Positions 26,376 through 35,546 of a stretch of DNA of 64,000 nt are shown one piece after another (position 1 is the first letter of the stretch; each line of letters opens with the position of its first letter). Origin of the DNA: Rhodoferax koreense (lineage in GTDB: Bacteria > Pseudomonadota > Gammaproteobacteria > Burkholderiales > Burkholderiaceae_C); assembly GCF_001955695.1 (NCBI RefSeq), contig NZ_CP019236.1:4898001-4962000 (forward strand). Direction: 5' to 3'. Under the pieces are notes generated by a model, which was not told where the DNA came from, ran no database searches, and saw only the letters and a list, made by a program, of their open reading frames with translations. The position numbers and the translations under genes were made by a program.

Positions 26376-27548
26376 TCAGGCGGCCAGCGGCAATGCGGGC
26401 GCGCGCAGGCGCTGTCCGCCGCGCTCGAATAGCACCGCCTCGGCCAGGTCCAAGACGACCTGCACCGGCTGGCCGGTGCGCAGGTCGCTGTAGCCGGGCA
26501 CCACGATCATCACGTCGGAGCCGCTGCCGCCGTCCTCGTTGTGGGCCGTCCTGGCATGCTCGAGCTGCACGCTGACGATCGACTCCGCGCCGACGTGTTC
26601 CACCAGCGCCACCTTGCCGGCCAGCCCGCCCGCGCCGAGCTGCATGGTGTGGGGCCGCACGCCCAGCAGCACATCGCGCGCCTGCCCGCCCAAAGCGGCC
26701 AGGTGCGCCGGCAGCGGCAGCACGGTGTTCCCGAGCACCAGGCCGCGTTGCGGCTCGATGCGCGCCTCGATCAGGTTCATCGGCGGCGTGCCGATGAAGC
26801 GCGCGACGAAGGTGTTGGCCGGGTCCGCGTAGATCTCGCGCGGCGTGCCGAACTGCTGCACCACGCCGTCGCGCATCAACGCGATCCGGGTGCCCATGGT
26901 CATGGCCTCGATCTGGTCGTGGGTCACGTAGACGAAAGTGCCGCCCACCTCGCGGTGCAGCTTGATGATCTCGGCGCGCATCGAGGTGCGCAGCTTGGCG
27001 TCCAGGTTGGACAGCGGCTCGTCCATCAGGAACACGTCGGGCTGGCGCACCATCGCCCGCCCAAGCGCCACCCGCTGCCGCTGGCCGCCCGAGAGCGTGC
27101 GCGGATACTGGTCCAGCATCTCGGTCAGCGCCAGGGTCTTGGCGGTGCGCGCCACCAGGTCCTGCACGGCGGCCGATCTTTCAATGCGCCGCTTGGCCAG
27201 GCCGCCCACCAGCGGCAGGTGGAACCACCAACGATGCTCGCGCATGATCAGCGGAAACGTGATGTTGCGGCGCACCGTCATGTGCGGGTAGAGCGCGTAC
27301 GACTGGAACACGAAGGCCATGTCGCGGTCGCTGGGCGGCAGGGTGTCCACGCGCCGCGGGCCGACATGGATCTCGCCGCTGGTGACTTGCTCCAGGCCCG
27401 CCAGCATGCGCAGCAGCGTGGATTTGCCGCAACCCGAGGGGCCGAGCAGCACGAGGAATTCGCGGTCGGCGACGTCGAAGGAAATCTCGTTGGCGGCCTT
27501 CTTGCCGCCGAAGATCTTGGTCACGCCCTGAAGAGAGATGGATGCCAT
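26376..27548 (-). CDS. ABC sugar importer ATP-binding protein (UgpC/MalK type)
   Basis: 390 residues. Motifs in order: Walker A GPSGCGKST (36-44), Q-loop VFQSYALYPHMTV, signature LSGGQRQRVALGRA, Walker B VFLMDEPLSNLDA and switch VTHDQ. A C-terminal OB-like regulatory domain of the MalK type follows (about 245-380). A hydrophobic/basic insertion (HRWWFHLPLVGGLAKRRIER) lies between the Q-loop and the signature, longer than in UgpC. It energises the two permeases encoded upstream in the operon. Confidence 0.9.
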   Translation of the reverse strand: MASISLQGVTKIFGGKKAANEISFDVADREFLVLLGPSGCGKSTLLRMLAGLEQVTSGEIHVGPRRVDTLPPSDRDMAFVFQSYALYPHMTVRRNITFPLIMREHRWWFHLPLVGGLAKRRIERSAAVQDLVARTAKTLALTEMLDQYPRTLSGGQRQRVALGRAMVRQPDVFLMDEPLSNLDAKLRTSMRAEIIKLHREVGGTFVYVTHDQIEAMTMGTRIALMRDGVVQQFGTPREIYADPANTFVARFIGTPPMNLIEARIEPQRGLVLGNTVLPLPAHLAALGGQARDVLLGVRPHTMQLGAGGLAGKVALVEHVGAESIVSVQLEHARTAHNEDGGSGSDVMIVVPGYSDLRTGQPVQVVLDLAEAVLFERGGQRLRAPALPLAA

Positions 27549-27569
27549 GGTGCAATGCTCGCGAACGGA

Positions 27570-28403
27570 TCAGCCTTTGACGCTGCCGGCGGTCATGCCG
27601 GACACCACGTAGCGCTGAACAAAAAGATAGAAAACGACGGCCGGCAAGGTGTACATGAGGCCAATGGCCATCACCGTATGCATGGGCGTGCTGAGCTCAC
27701 CCACGAAGCCGGCCAGGCCCACGGAGGCGGTCTGCAGGCCCTGGTCGCTGATCAGCGTCTGCGCGAACACGTATTCGTTCCAGCCGTGGAAGAACGCGAT
27801 CACCGCGGCCGCCGCCAGGCTCGGCGCCACCAGGGGCAGCACCACCGTCAGCACGATGCCCAGTCGGGTGCAGCCATCGATGCAGGCGGCCTCTTCGATG
27901 TCGATCGGCACCCCGTCCACCGCGCCCTTGAGGATCAGGGTGATGACAGGCACGGTGAACGCGGTGTTCGCCAGGATCAGGCCCGTCAGGCTGTTGAGCA
28001 GGCCCAGCTCGCCGAAGATCGCGTAGAGCGGAACGACCAGCATGGCCTCGGGCAGCATCTGCGTCACGAACAACGCCACACCCAGGATGGCGACGGCGGG
28101 CAGGCGGTAGCGCGACAGCACGTACGCCGGAAATATCGCCAGGACGATGCTGAGCGCCGCCGTGCCGAAGGCGACGATGGCGCTGTTCTTCAGCCAGGTG
28201 CCCACGGCCGTGGTGCTGAAGGCATGCCCGTAGACCGACCACTGCGCGAAATCCGGCAGCAGATGCGGCTTCGCGGCGAACAGGTCGGGCGACGATGTGA
28301 GCGAAGTCACCAGCATCCAGTAGATCGGGAAGGCCGCCACGCCCAGCAGCGCCAGCACCAGTGCAATGCGCAGGCCGTGGGACCAGGACAAGGTCTGGTT
28401 CAT
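27570..28403 (-). CDS. ABC sugar importer permease, second subunit (MalG/UgpE-like)
   Basis: 277 residues with six predicted membrane helices. The cytoplasmic coupling loop EEAACIDGCTRLGIVLTVVL matches the EAA motif of binding-protein-dependent permeases. Start at ATG 28403 overlaps the stop of the first permease (ATGA), so the pair is coupled. The N-terminal helix LRIALVLALLGVAAFPIYWM and the LTSSPDLFA periplasmic start are typical of MalG-type carbohydrate permeases. Confidence 0.9.
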   Translation of the reverse strand: MNQTLSWSHGLRIALVLALLGVAAFPIYWMLVTSLTSSPDLFAAKPHLLPDFAQWSVYGHAFSTTAVGTWLKNSAIVAFGTAALSIVLAIFPAYVLSRYRLPAVAILGVALFVTQMLPEAMLVVPLYAIFGELGLLNSLTGLILANTAFTVPVITLILKGAVDGVPIDIEEAACIDGCTRLGIVLTVVLPLVAPSLAAAAVIAFFHGWNEYVFAQTLISDQGLQTASVGLAGFVGELSTPMHTVMAIGLMYTLPAVVFYLFVQRYVVSGMTAGSVKG

Positions 28404-29329
28404 CGCTGCCCTTTGGCGCGTTCGGCGCGCTGGTTGTAGCGGAAATAGAAGACGGTGATGACCAAGGCGATCGACAGGCCCACCATGCCCACGGCGGCGC
28501 CCTGCCCCAGGTCCCGGTAGACGAAAGCCCGGCGGTAAAGCTCGATCACCAGGGTGTTCGTGGAGCCGATGGGCCCGCCCTGGGTCATCAACCAGATCAG
28601 GTCGAAGCGCCGCAGCGACCAGATCGTCAGGAACAGCGACAACAAGGCGACCGAGGGCTGGATGGTCGGCCAGACGACCGCGCGGAACACGCTGAGACGG
28701 TCGGCACCATCGATGATGGCGACCTCGCGCAACTCCGACGAGACACCCTGGAGGGCCGCCAGGATCACCACCGAGGCGAAGGGAAAGATCTGCCACACGG
28801 TGGTGAGCAGCACCGCGGGCAGGGCCAGCGCGGGGCTGTCGAGCCAGCTCTCCATGCCACCCTTCCAGCCGAACACCGCCAGCAGGTGGTTGAACACGCC
28901 GTACTGTCCGTTGTAGATCCAGATGAAGATCAGCGCCACCGCCACCGGCGGTGCCGCCCATGGAATGGTCACCAGCGCCCGTGCCAGCCCGCGCCCCCGG
29001 AAAGGCGCATCGAGCAGCAGGGCGGCGCCCAGGCCCAGGCCGATCGCCAGCACCACGCAGACGACGGTGTAGACGGCGGTGATCAGCAGCACATGGCGAA
29101 ACTCATCCTGTGTCACCAGATCGACGTAGTTCTGCAGGCCAACGTAGGTGTGCTGATCGGGCGACAGCAGGGAGGTCGACGTGAAGCTCAGGTAGAGCTC
29201 CTGCGCCAGGGGATAGCCCTGGAACAGCAGCAGGTAGATCGCCACTGGCGCGGCGAACCAGTACGGTGTCCAGTCGCGCCCAGGCTGGCGCGGCGCCAGG
29301 GGGCGCGCCGCTTTGGAGGTGGCTTGCAT
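28400..29329 (-). CDS. ABC sugar importer permease, first subunit (MalF/UgpA-like)
   Basis: 309 residues, six membrane helices. The coupling loop is REVAIIDGADRLSVFRAVVW, matching the EAA motif. The first helix (WFAAPVAIYLLLFQGYPLAQ) and LYLSFTSTSLL-type periplasmic segment fit the UgpA/MalF-like CUT1 group. It starts 20 bp after the binding-protein gene and overlaps the second permease by 4 bp. Confidence 0.9.
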   Translation of the reverse strand: MQATSKAARPLAPRQPGRDWTPYWFAAPVAIYLLLFQGYPLAQELYLSFTSTSLLSPDQHTYVGLQNYVDLVTQDEFRHVLLITAVYTVVCVVLAIGLGLGAALLLDAPFRGRGLARALVTIPWAAPPVAVALIFIWIYNGQYGVFNHLLAVFGWKGGMESWLDSPALALPAVLLTTVWQIFPFASVVILAALQGVSSELREVAIIDGADRLSVFRAVVWPTIQPSVALLSLFLTIWSLRRFDLIWLMTQGGPIGSTNTLVIELYRRAFVYRDLGQGAAVGMVGLSIALVITVFYFRYNQRAERAKGQR

Positions 29330-29349
29330 GCGGGCTCCGAAGGGCTGGT

Positions 29350-30609
29350 TTACTTGCGCAGCACGCGGGAGGAAGCCAGGCGCTGTGCGTCATCCATCGC
29401 CTTCTTCGGCTCCATGCCGCCCTGCAGCACCTTGAGGACCTGCTCCAGCACGATCTGCTGGATCTCCGGCGTCTTGACCTCCAGCCCCTGCACCAGTTGC
29501 GGCACGCTGTTCGCTGCCTGGTCGTCGTAGACCTTCAGCCAGGGGCGCTTGGCCACCAGCTCGGGACTGCGCTCGATCACAGTGGCCACGTTGCTCGCAC
29601 CGAGCAACTCCTGCAGCTCCGCCTGGTTCTCGGGCTGCAACGTCCACTTGAAGAAAGTCTCGGCCGCCGCCTTGTGCTTGGTGTTGGCATTGATCGTCAA
29701 TGGCGCGAGGACCATGCCCTGCGCCCGCGTCGGAAACGGCGACGGGGCCGCCGCGAAAGGCAGATCCGGCGCCTGCTGGGTGAAGATGCCGGCCACGCCG
29801 CCGTTGTCCACCTCGATCGCCACCTTGCGCTCCCAGAACATGCGCCGGTAGGTGGCGGCATCGGCGCCTTTCGGCGTCACGCCGGCGTCGTAGATGCGCT
29901 TGTAGGCGGTCACACCGTCGACCACCTTGGGATCGTTCAGCGTCAGATTGCCGCTGGCATCGCTCCAGCGCCCGCCGAAGCCGTAGACGAAGTTGCACAG
30001 GTCCTGCCAGAACCCATTGCCTTCGGCCATGGTCGCGCGGTAGGCGTAGCCAAAGACGCCGTTGCCCGTTGCAGCCTTGGTGGCTTCGACCAGCTCGTCG
30101 AAGGTCGCGGGCGGCTTGCCCCCCTTGAGCAACGCGGGGTTGTAGAGCATCACGTAGTTGCTGATCTCGAACGGCACCCCGTAGCGCACGCCTTCGACAT
30201 GCATGTACTTGTCCGGGGCCGAGAAGCGGTAGGTGCCACCCTTGAGCAGATCGTCCAGCGGCAGGATGCGCTTGCTTTGCACGGCGGCGTAGTAGTCGAT
30301 CAAGTCCATGCGCACCAGGTCCGGCCCCGCCCCGCCACCCATCTGGGTGAACACGGTCTTGGCGAAGCTCGCGAACGGAATGGCGATCGGCTGCACCTCG
30401 ATCGCGGCCTGGCTCTTGTTGAATTTTTCCACCCAGGCCTTCAGCCGGTCGCCACGCCCGGCCTCGCTGAACGTCACGCCCGCGAACGTGATGACCTCCT
30501 TCGACTGTGCCCGGGCCGGCATCGACTGGCACAGGCCCATCGCGGTCACGGTGGCGGCAACACACCAACTCAGGGCGTGGCGACGGGGCAGGTTGCGAAA
30601 GGCTTGCAT
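29350..30609 (-). CDS. ABC sugar importer periplasmic substrate-binding protein
   Basis: 419 residues from ATG 30609, which has a strong ribosome site (AGGAGACA). Signal peptide: RRHALSWCVAATVTAMGLCQ, cleaved near ARAQ. The mature protein follows the cluster B / CUT1 sugar-binding pattern (ITFAGVTFSEAGRGDRLKAW, FTQMGGGAGPDLVRMDLIDY, GVPFEISNYVMLYNPALLKG). It is the first gene of the sugar-acid operon. Upstream lie a 16-bp palindrome and copies of a TGAYATWTYA motif that probably bind the divergent-side GntR regulator. The ligand is presumably the sugar or sugar acid metabolised by the operon. Confidence 0.9.
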   Translation of the reverse strand: MQAFRNLPRRHALSWCVAATVTAMGLCQSMPARAQSKEVITFAGVTFSEAGRGDRLKAWVEKFNKSQAAIEVQPIAIPFASFAKTVFTQMGGGAGPDLVRMDLIDYYAAVQSKRILPLDDLLKGGTYRFSAPDKYMHVEGVRYGVPFEISNYVMLYNPALLKGGKPPATFDELVEATKAATGNGVFGYAYRATMAEGNGFWQDLCNFVYGFGGRWSDASGNLTLNDPKVVDGVTAYKRIYDAGVTPKGADAATYRRMFWERKVAIEVDNGGVAGIFTQQAPDLPFAAAPSPFPTRAQGMVLAPLTINANTKHKAAAETFFKWTLQPENQAELQELLGASNVATVIERSPELVAKRPWLKVYDDQAANSVPQLVQGLEVKTPEIQQIVLEQVLKVLQGGMEPKKAMDDAQRLASSRVLRK

Positions 30610-30713
30610 GGTTGTCTCCTGGCTTGTGGATGAACTGCGAATGGATGCGCACAGGGCCGCACCCATGCTGGGCACCGCCACGCGATCTGGCACTCGTCAA
30701 AACTAGTATATGG

Positions 30714-30732
30714 TGATATTTCAGCTGAAATA
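30714..30732. promoter_or_regulatory. Palindromic operator upstream of the ABC operon
   Basis: A perfect 16-bp palindrome TATTTCAGCTGAAATA lies at 30717-30732. The overlapping decamer TGATATTTCA begins at 30714. The site is about 105 bp upstream of the binding-protein start. Related decamers are TGACATATCA at 30816-30825 and TGATATTTTA at 31672-31681, the latter in front of the GntR gene. This fits binding by that regulator; binding is inferred. Confidence 0.6.
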
Positions 30733-30812
30733 ACAGGGTTTTCCAGTAGCCAATTCGTCTATGCAAGGCGCCGCTACGAGAGAGTGAAGACGCGGGGCAA
30801 GTGGCCCATCCG

Positions 30813-30828
30813 CCCTGACATATCAGGG
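30813..30828. promoter_or_regulatory. Inverted repeat between gntR stop and the ABC operon
   Basis: CCCTGA (30813-30818) and TCAGGG (30823-30828) flank CATA. The core TGACATATCA matches the motif shared with the other two sites at this locus. It could be a second operator for the ABC operon. It could also be a short transcript-end hairpin for the gntR gene, but no T-run follows on the minus strand. Confidence 0.4.
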
Positions 30829-30849
30829 GATCGCCGAGCACCGAACAAA

Positions 30850-31644
30850 CTACAGCCGGTCGAAATCCTGCAGGGTGCAGTCGAGCAACACGGGATCGAT
30901 TTCCCGCTCCAGCACATCGAACATGCGGTCGACAAAGTCGATCAATTCGTCCGAAGCCTTGATCGCCTGCTCCACATGGCAATTGGCCACGGCATCGAGC
31001 AGGACCAGGTGCACCTCGATCGTCCTGGCCAGGCCGTCGTCGGGCGACACCTTGGTGTGGTACAGCCAGCCGATGCGGCGGAACACGGTGTGCAAAGGGC
31101 GCAGCGTGTTTTCGACAAAGGGCTCGCCCGCCGCGGCCAGGAACAGCCTGTCGAGCCGGCGGTCGATCACGTTGAACGCGTCGATCGTCATGCCGGACTG
31201 GTTCTCGCGCAGCTGCCGCTTGAGGTGGAGCATCTGGTTGCGGTGCGAGGAACTCGACTTCTCGGCGGCCAGGCGGATGACGAAACGCTCCAGGTCACGC
31301 CTCAAGCGCAGCAGCATCCGCTCCCGCGCCAGATCGATCGGAGCCACCTGCAAGCCGCGCCGCGCGTGCACGCGCAGCAAGGTGTCTTCGGCGAGCCGCG
31401 TCACGGCCTGGTGCACAGGCGTGCGCCCCAGTTGCACGATGTCCTGCAACTCCAGCAGCGCCAGGTGGCGCCCGGGGGGCAGCTGGCAAGTCACCAGTCG
31501 CTCCTCGATCGCCTCGTAAGCCTGCTCGTACAAATTCTGCGGATGGCGCCCCCGCCCGAGCCCCTCGTCCTGGGCTTCGGCTTGGGAGACTTTGGAAGCG
31601 GCGACGGCCACGAGTTTGGGGCGGGTCTTGGCAGTGCGGGGCAA
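30850..31644 (-). CDS. GntR family regulator, FadR/FCD type
   Basis: 264 residues. The winged helix lies at about 38-105 (NLYEQAYEAIEERLVTCQLP, ELQDIVQLGRTPVHQAVTRL), preceded by a ~35-residue basic leader. An all-helical FCD-like effector domain follows (about 110-250). FCD members usually bind organic acids or sugar acids, which fits control of the sugar-acid operon immediately downstream. A copy of the decamer found before the ABC operon (31672-31681) stands in its own promoter region, suggesting autoregulation. Confidence 0.83.
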   Translation of the reverse strand: MPRTAKTRPKLVAVAASKVSQAEAQDEGLGRGRHPQNLYEQAYEAIEERLVTCQLPPGRHLALLELQDIVQLGRTPVHQAVTRLAEDTLLRVHARRGLQVAPIDLARERMLLRLRRDLERFVIRLAAEKSSSSHRNQMLHLKRQLRENQSGMTIDAFNVIDRRLDRLFLAAAGEPFVENTLRPLHTVFRRIGWLYHTKVSPDDGLARTIEVHLVLLDAVANCHVEQAIKASDELIDFVDRMFDVLEREIDPVLLDCTLQDFDRL

Positions 31645-31671
31645 GGCTTGTCTCGGGCGATGGATATGCCC

Positions 31672-31681
31672 TGATATTTTA
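31672..31681. promoter_or_regulatory. Candidate autoregulatory GntR half-site
   Basis: TGATATTTTA, 28 bp upstream of the GntR start codon. It shares TGATATTT exactly with the site at 30714 upstream of the ABC operon. The shared sequence in both promoter regions is seen; regulator binding is inferred. Confidence 0.4.
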
Positions 31682-31717
31682 CGCCTCGTGCTGGGCGACC
31701 AGGCCGGGACGCCCCGG

Positions 31718-32992
31718 TCAGAGCGAAACCAGCATGGCCGCCACGGTCGCGGCCATCGCGCCGGTGGCCAGCCAACCCAGCCAACGCAGCCCCGGGCCGA
31801 TCACGTTGGCACCCATGGTGCTGCTGCGCGATGCCAGCAACATCATCACCACCATGATCGGCACGGCGATCACGCCGTTGAGCACCGCCGACCAGAACAA
31901 TTCCTTCACGGGGTCCACGGGGGTGAAGCACAGGATCACCCCGCCCACCGTGGCGGCGGCGATCACGCCGTAGAAGCCGCGACCCTCACCCCGGTCCAGC
32001 CGCGCGTCGAGGCTGCCAGGCCAGCCCGCGGCCTCGGCCACCGCGTAGCCCGCGGATCCGGCGAGCACGGGCACGGCGAGCAGGCCGGTCCCGATGATGC
32101 CCAGGCTGAAGATCAGGAAGGTGAACTCTCCGGCCACCGGGCGCAAGGCTTCCGCGGCCTGCGCGGAGGTCTGGATGTCGGTGACGCCGGCCGCGTGCAG
32201 CGTCGCGCCCGTGCTGAGGATGATGAAGAAGGCGATCAGGTTCGAGAACGTCATGCCGATCAGCGTGTCGATCTTGATGCTTCGCAGGTGACGTCGCACG
32301 TCGCCGGGGGTGGGCGGACCGCGGCCGCCGGTGTCCTCCATCTCCTGCGCGGCCTGCCAGAAGAACAGGTAGGGGCTGATGGTGGTGCCGAAGACCGCCA
32401 CCACCATCAGCAGCATGTCGTGGTTGAACGCGAGTTGCGGCCGGAACACGGCACCGGCGACCGCCCCCCAGTGCAGATGCACGGTGAAGACCACCGCCAC
32501 ATACGACAACAGCGCCAGCGTCAGCCATTTCAGCCAGCGCACATAGGTGTGGTAGGGCAGGAAGACCTGTAGCACCAGCGACAGGAGGCCGAAGGTGACG
32601 GCATACACATGCCTTGATCCGCCCGCCAGCAGGCGCAGCGCTTCGGCCATGGCGGCGATGTCGGCCGCGACGTTGAGCGTGTTGGCCACCAGCAGCATGC
32701 CGACCACGACCAGCAGTACCCAGCGCGGAAAGCTCGACTTGATGTTGGCCGCCAGCCCCTGCCGGGTGACGTAGCCGATGCGGGCGCTGACGATCTGAAT
32801 GGCCACCATCAGCGGCAAGGTGAAGACCACTGTCCACAGCATCGAGAAGCCAAACTGGGCGCCCGCCTGGGAATAGGTGGCGATGCCGCTGGGGTCATCG
32901 TCGGCCGCGCCGGTGATGAGGCCGGGCCCGATCTGGCGCAGCCCCTTGAAAACACGCGTCGTCGCACTCTCCTGCTTGCGCTCGGCTGTCAT
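31718..32992 (-). CDS. Nramp-family metal transporter, divergent type
   Basis: 424 residues from ATG 32992, selected because AGGAG precedes it by five bases. Eleven or so hydrophobic helices with the overall Nramp arrangement. The first-helix metal motif reads DDDPSGIATYSQAGAQFG where classical MntH has DPGN. The sixth-helix region reads TTISPYLFFWQAAQEME instead of the methionine-containing MPH motif. Both metal-binding regions are therefore altered, so the cargo may not be Mn/Fe. It is divergent from the phosphoketolase gene. The family call is secure; specificity is open. Confidence 0.85.
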   Translation of the reverse strand: MTAERKQESATTRVFKGLRQIGPGLITGAADDDPSGIATYSQAGAQFGFSMLWTVVFTLPLMVAIQIVSARIGYVTRQGLAANIKSSFPRWVLLVVVGMLLVANTLNVAADIAAMAEALRLLAGGSRHVYAVTFGLLSLVLQVFLPYHTYVRWLKWLTLALLSYVAVVFTVHLHWGAVAGAVFRPQLAFNHDMLLMVVAVFGTTISPYLFFWQAAQEMEDTGGRGPPTPGDVRRHLRSIKIDTLIGMTFSNLIAFFIILSTGATLHAAGVTDIQTSAQAAEALRPVAGEFTFLIFSLGIIGTGLLAVPVLAGSAGYAVAEAAGWPGSLDARLDRGEGRGFYGVIAAATVGGVILCFTPVDPVKELFWSAVLNGVIAVPIMVVMMLLASRSSTMGANVIGPGLRWLGWLATGAMAATVAAMLVSL

Positions 32993-33148
32993 CGATGCTC
33001 CTTCGGGTGCCATGCGGCAGCTGCATGATAGCGGCAGCCCGTCGCCGCTTCGTTTGCGGAGTCCGGTCGGGACAAGGCATGATCCAACGCAAGTCCACGC
33101 GCGCGCACGGGACTAGACTGCGTCTTTGTACCTCCGAGGATGCCTTTG

Positions 33149-35536
33149 ATGACCGCTTCGCCAGCCCTGTCGGAAACCACCTCGCGCCATGAAGACTTCG
33201 CGCTGCTCGACGCCTGGTGGCGCGCCGCCAACTACCTGTCCGTCGGCCAGATCTACCTGATGGACAACCCGCTGCTGCGCGAGCCGCTGACCCGCGCGCA
33301 CATCAAGCCGCGCCTGCTCGGCCACTGGGGCACGACGCCCGGACTCAACTTCATCTACGCGCACATGAACCGCGCCATCCGGGCGCGCGACCTGGACACG
33401 ATCTTCATCGCGGGACCAGGGCACGGCGGGCCCGGCATCGTGGCCAATACCTACCTGGAAGGTACCTACAGCGAGGTCTACCCCCATGTCACGCCGGATG
33501 CGGAAGGCCTGCGGCGGCTGTTCACGCAGTTCTCGTTTCCCGGCGGCATCCCGAGCCACGTGGCGCCCGAGACGCCGGGCTCGATCCACGAAGGCGGCGA
33601 ACTCGGCTATGCGCTGCTGCACGCCTTCGGCGCGGTGTTCGACAACCCCGACCTGCTGGCGTGCTGCGTGATCGGCGACGGCGAGGCCGAGACCGGCGCG
33701 CTGGCGGCAAGCTGGCATTCCAACAAGTTCCTGAACCCGGCGCGCGACGGTGCGGTGCTGCCCATCCTGCACCTCAACGGCTACAAGATCGCCGGTCCGA
33801 CCGTGCTCGCCCGCATCGGCGAAGAACAGTTGACGCAGCTCATGCGTGGTTATGGCTACGAGCCGCGCTACGTGACCGGCGACGAGCCTTTCGCCATGCA
33901 CGTCGCAATGTCCGAGGCACTCGACGCCGCGCTCGACGAGATCCGTGCGCAGCAGCGTGAGGCGCGGGCCAGCGGCTTTCGACAGCGGCCACTCTGGCCC
34001 ATGATCGTGTTGCGCTCGCCCAAGGGATGGACGGGCCCGAAGGCGGTCGACGGCGTCCCGATCGAAGGCAGCTTCCGCGCGCACCAGGTGCCGCTGACCG
34101 GTTTCGACGAACATCCCGCGCACGTCGCGCTGCTCGAGGCGTGGATGCGCAGCTACCGGCCCGAAGAGCTGTTCGATGCCCAGGGCGCGCTGCGCGCGGA
34201 CATCGCCGCCCAGGCACCGCTCCCGACGCGGCGCATGAGCGCCAATCCCCATGCGAACGGCGGTCTCCTGCTCAAGGACCTGGCGCTGCCCGACTTCCGC
34301 GACCACGCGCTCGCGGTGCCGCTGCCCGGGCAGGTGCGCGGCGAGGCCACACGCACCTGCGGCACCTTCCTGCGCGAGGTGATGCGGCTGAACGCCGCGC
34401 ATGCCAACTTCCGCGTGATGGGCCCGGACGAAACCGCATCGAACCGGCTCGGTGCGCTGTTCGATGTCACCGACCGCATGTCCACGGCCGAGATCCTGCC
34501 CGGCGACGATCACGTCGCGCCCACGGGCCGCGTCATGGAGGTGCTGAGCGAGCACCTCTGCCAGGGTTGGCTCGAGGGGTACCTGCTGACCGGGCGGCAC
34601 GGATTCTTCTCCTGCTACGAGGCCTTCATCCACATCATCGACTCGATGTTCAACCAGCATGCCAAGTGGCTGAAAGTGACGCGCCACATTCCCTGGCGGC
34701 GGCCCATCGCCTCGCTGAACTACCTGCTCACCAGCCACGTCTGGCAGCAGGACCACAACGGCTTCAGCCACCAGGATCCGGGCTTCCTGGACCACGTCGT
34801 CAACAAGAAGGCCGAGGTGGTGCGTGTGTACCTGCCGCCGGACGCCAACACCCTGCTCTGCGTCACCGACCACTGCCTGCGCAGCCGCAACTACGTCAAC
34901 GTGATCGTGGCCGGCAAGGCGCCGGCGCTGCAGTGGCTCGACGTCGAAAGCGCAGCCCGCCATTGCAGCGCCGGACTGGGCATCTGGGACTGGGCCAGCA
35001 ACGACGCGGGCACCACGCCGGACGTGGTGATGGCCTGCGCCGGCGACGTGCCGACGCTCGAGACCCTGGCTGCCGTCGACCTGCTCCGCCACCGGCTGCC
35101 CGAGCTCCGGGTACGGGTGGTGAACGTCGTCGACCTGATGGCGCTGGAGTCGCCGGCATCGCATCCGCACGGCCTGTCCGACGCGGCGTTCGATTCCATC
35201 TTCACGACCGACACACCGGTGATCTTCGCCTTCCACGGCTACCCGTCGCTGGTGCACAGGCTCACCTACAAGCGGGCCAACCACCGCAATTTCCACGTGC
35301 ACGGCTACCGCGAGGAAGGCACGACGACCACGCCGTTCGACATGACGGTACTCAACGAACTCGACCGCTTCCACCTGGCGGCGGCCGCCATCGACCGCGT
35401 CGACCGTGTGCGCAACGTGGCTGGCCACCTGCAACAGCATCTGCGCGACCGGTTGCTGGCGCACCGCGCCTACGTCAATCGCCACGGCGTGGACATGCCC
35501 GACATCTCGGGCTGGACCTGGCCTGCCGGCCGTTGA
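33149..35536 (+). CDS. Phosphoketolase (xylulose-5-P / fructose-6-P)
   Basis: 795 residues from ATG 33149 (GAGG nine bases upstream); an ATG at 33140 is also in frame. It cleaves xylulose 5-phosphate, and possibly fructose 6-phosphate, with phosphate to acetyl phosphate plus an aldose phosphate, using thiamine diphosphate. Family blocks seen are [34 protein letters not shown], the cofactor motif [48 protein letters not shown] and a C-terminal transketolase-like part. The acetate kinase gene follows 10 bp downstream, so acetyl phosphate can be turned into acetate and ATP. Confidence 0.95.
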   Translation: MTASPALSETTSRHEDFALLDAWWRAANYLSVGQIYLMDNPLLREPLTRAHIKPRLLGHWGTTPGLNFIYAHMNRAIRARDLDTIFIAGPGHGGPGIVANTYLEGTYSEVYPHVTPDAEGLRRLFTQFSFPGGIPSHVAPETPGSIHEGGELGYALLHAFGAVFDNPDLLACCVIGDGEAETGALAASWHSNKFLNPARDGAVLPILHLNGYKIAGPTVLARIGEEQLTQLMRGYGYEPRYVTGDEPFAMHVAMSEALDAALDEIRAQQREARASGFRQRPLWPMIVLRSPKGWTGPKAVDGVPIEGSFRAHQVPLTGFDEHPAHVALLEAWMRSYRPEELFDAQGALRADIAAQAPLPTRRMSANPHANGGLLLKDLALPDFRDHALAVPLPGQVRGEATRTCGTFLREVMRLNAAHANFRVMGPDETASNRLGALFDVTDRMSTAEILPGDDHVAPTGRVMEVLSEHLCQGWLEGYLLTGRHGFFSCYEAFIHIIDSMFNQHAKWLKVTRHIPWRRPIASLNYLLTSHVWQQDHNGFSHQDPGFLDHVVNKKAEVVRVYLPPDANTLLCVTDHCLRSRNYVNVIVAGKAPALQWLDVESAARHCSAGLGIWDWASNDAGTTPDVVMACAGDVPTLETLAAVDLLRHRLPELRVRVVNVVDLMALESPASHPHGLSDAAFDSIFTTDTPVIFAFHGYPSLVHRLTYKRANHRNFHVHGYREEGTTTTPFDMTVLNELDRFHLAAAAIDRVDRVRNVAGHLQQHLRDRLLAHRAYVNRHGVDMPDISGWTWPAGR

Positions 35537-35546
35537 GGGGCCGCCC

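Noticed and set aside
26541..28439. 632-codon open frame on the plus strand
   Set aside because: Antisense to the ABC ATPase and permease genes; histidine/glutamine/arginine-rich shadow typical of high-G+C DNA.
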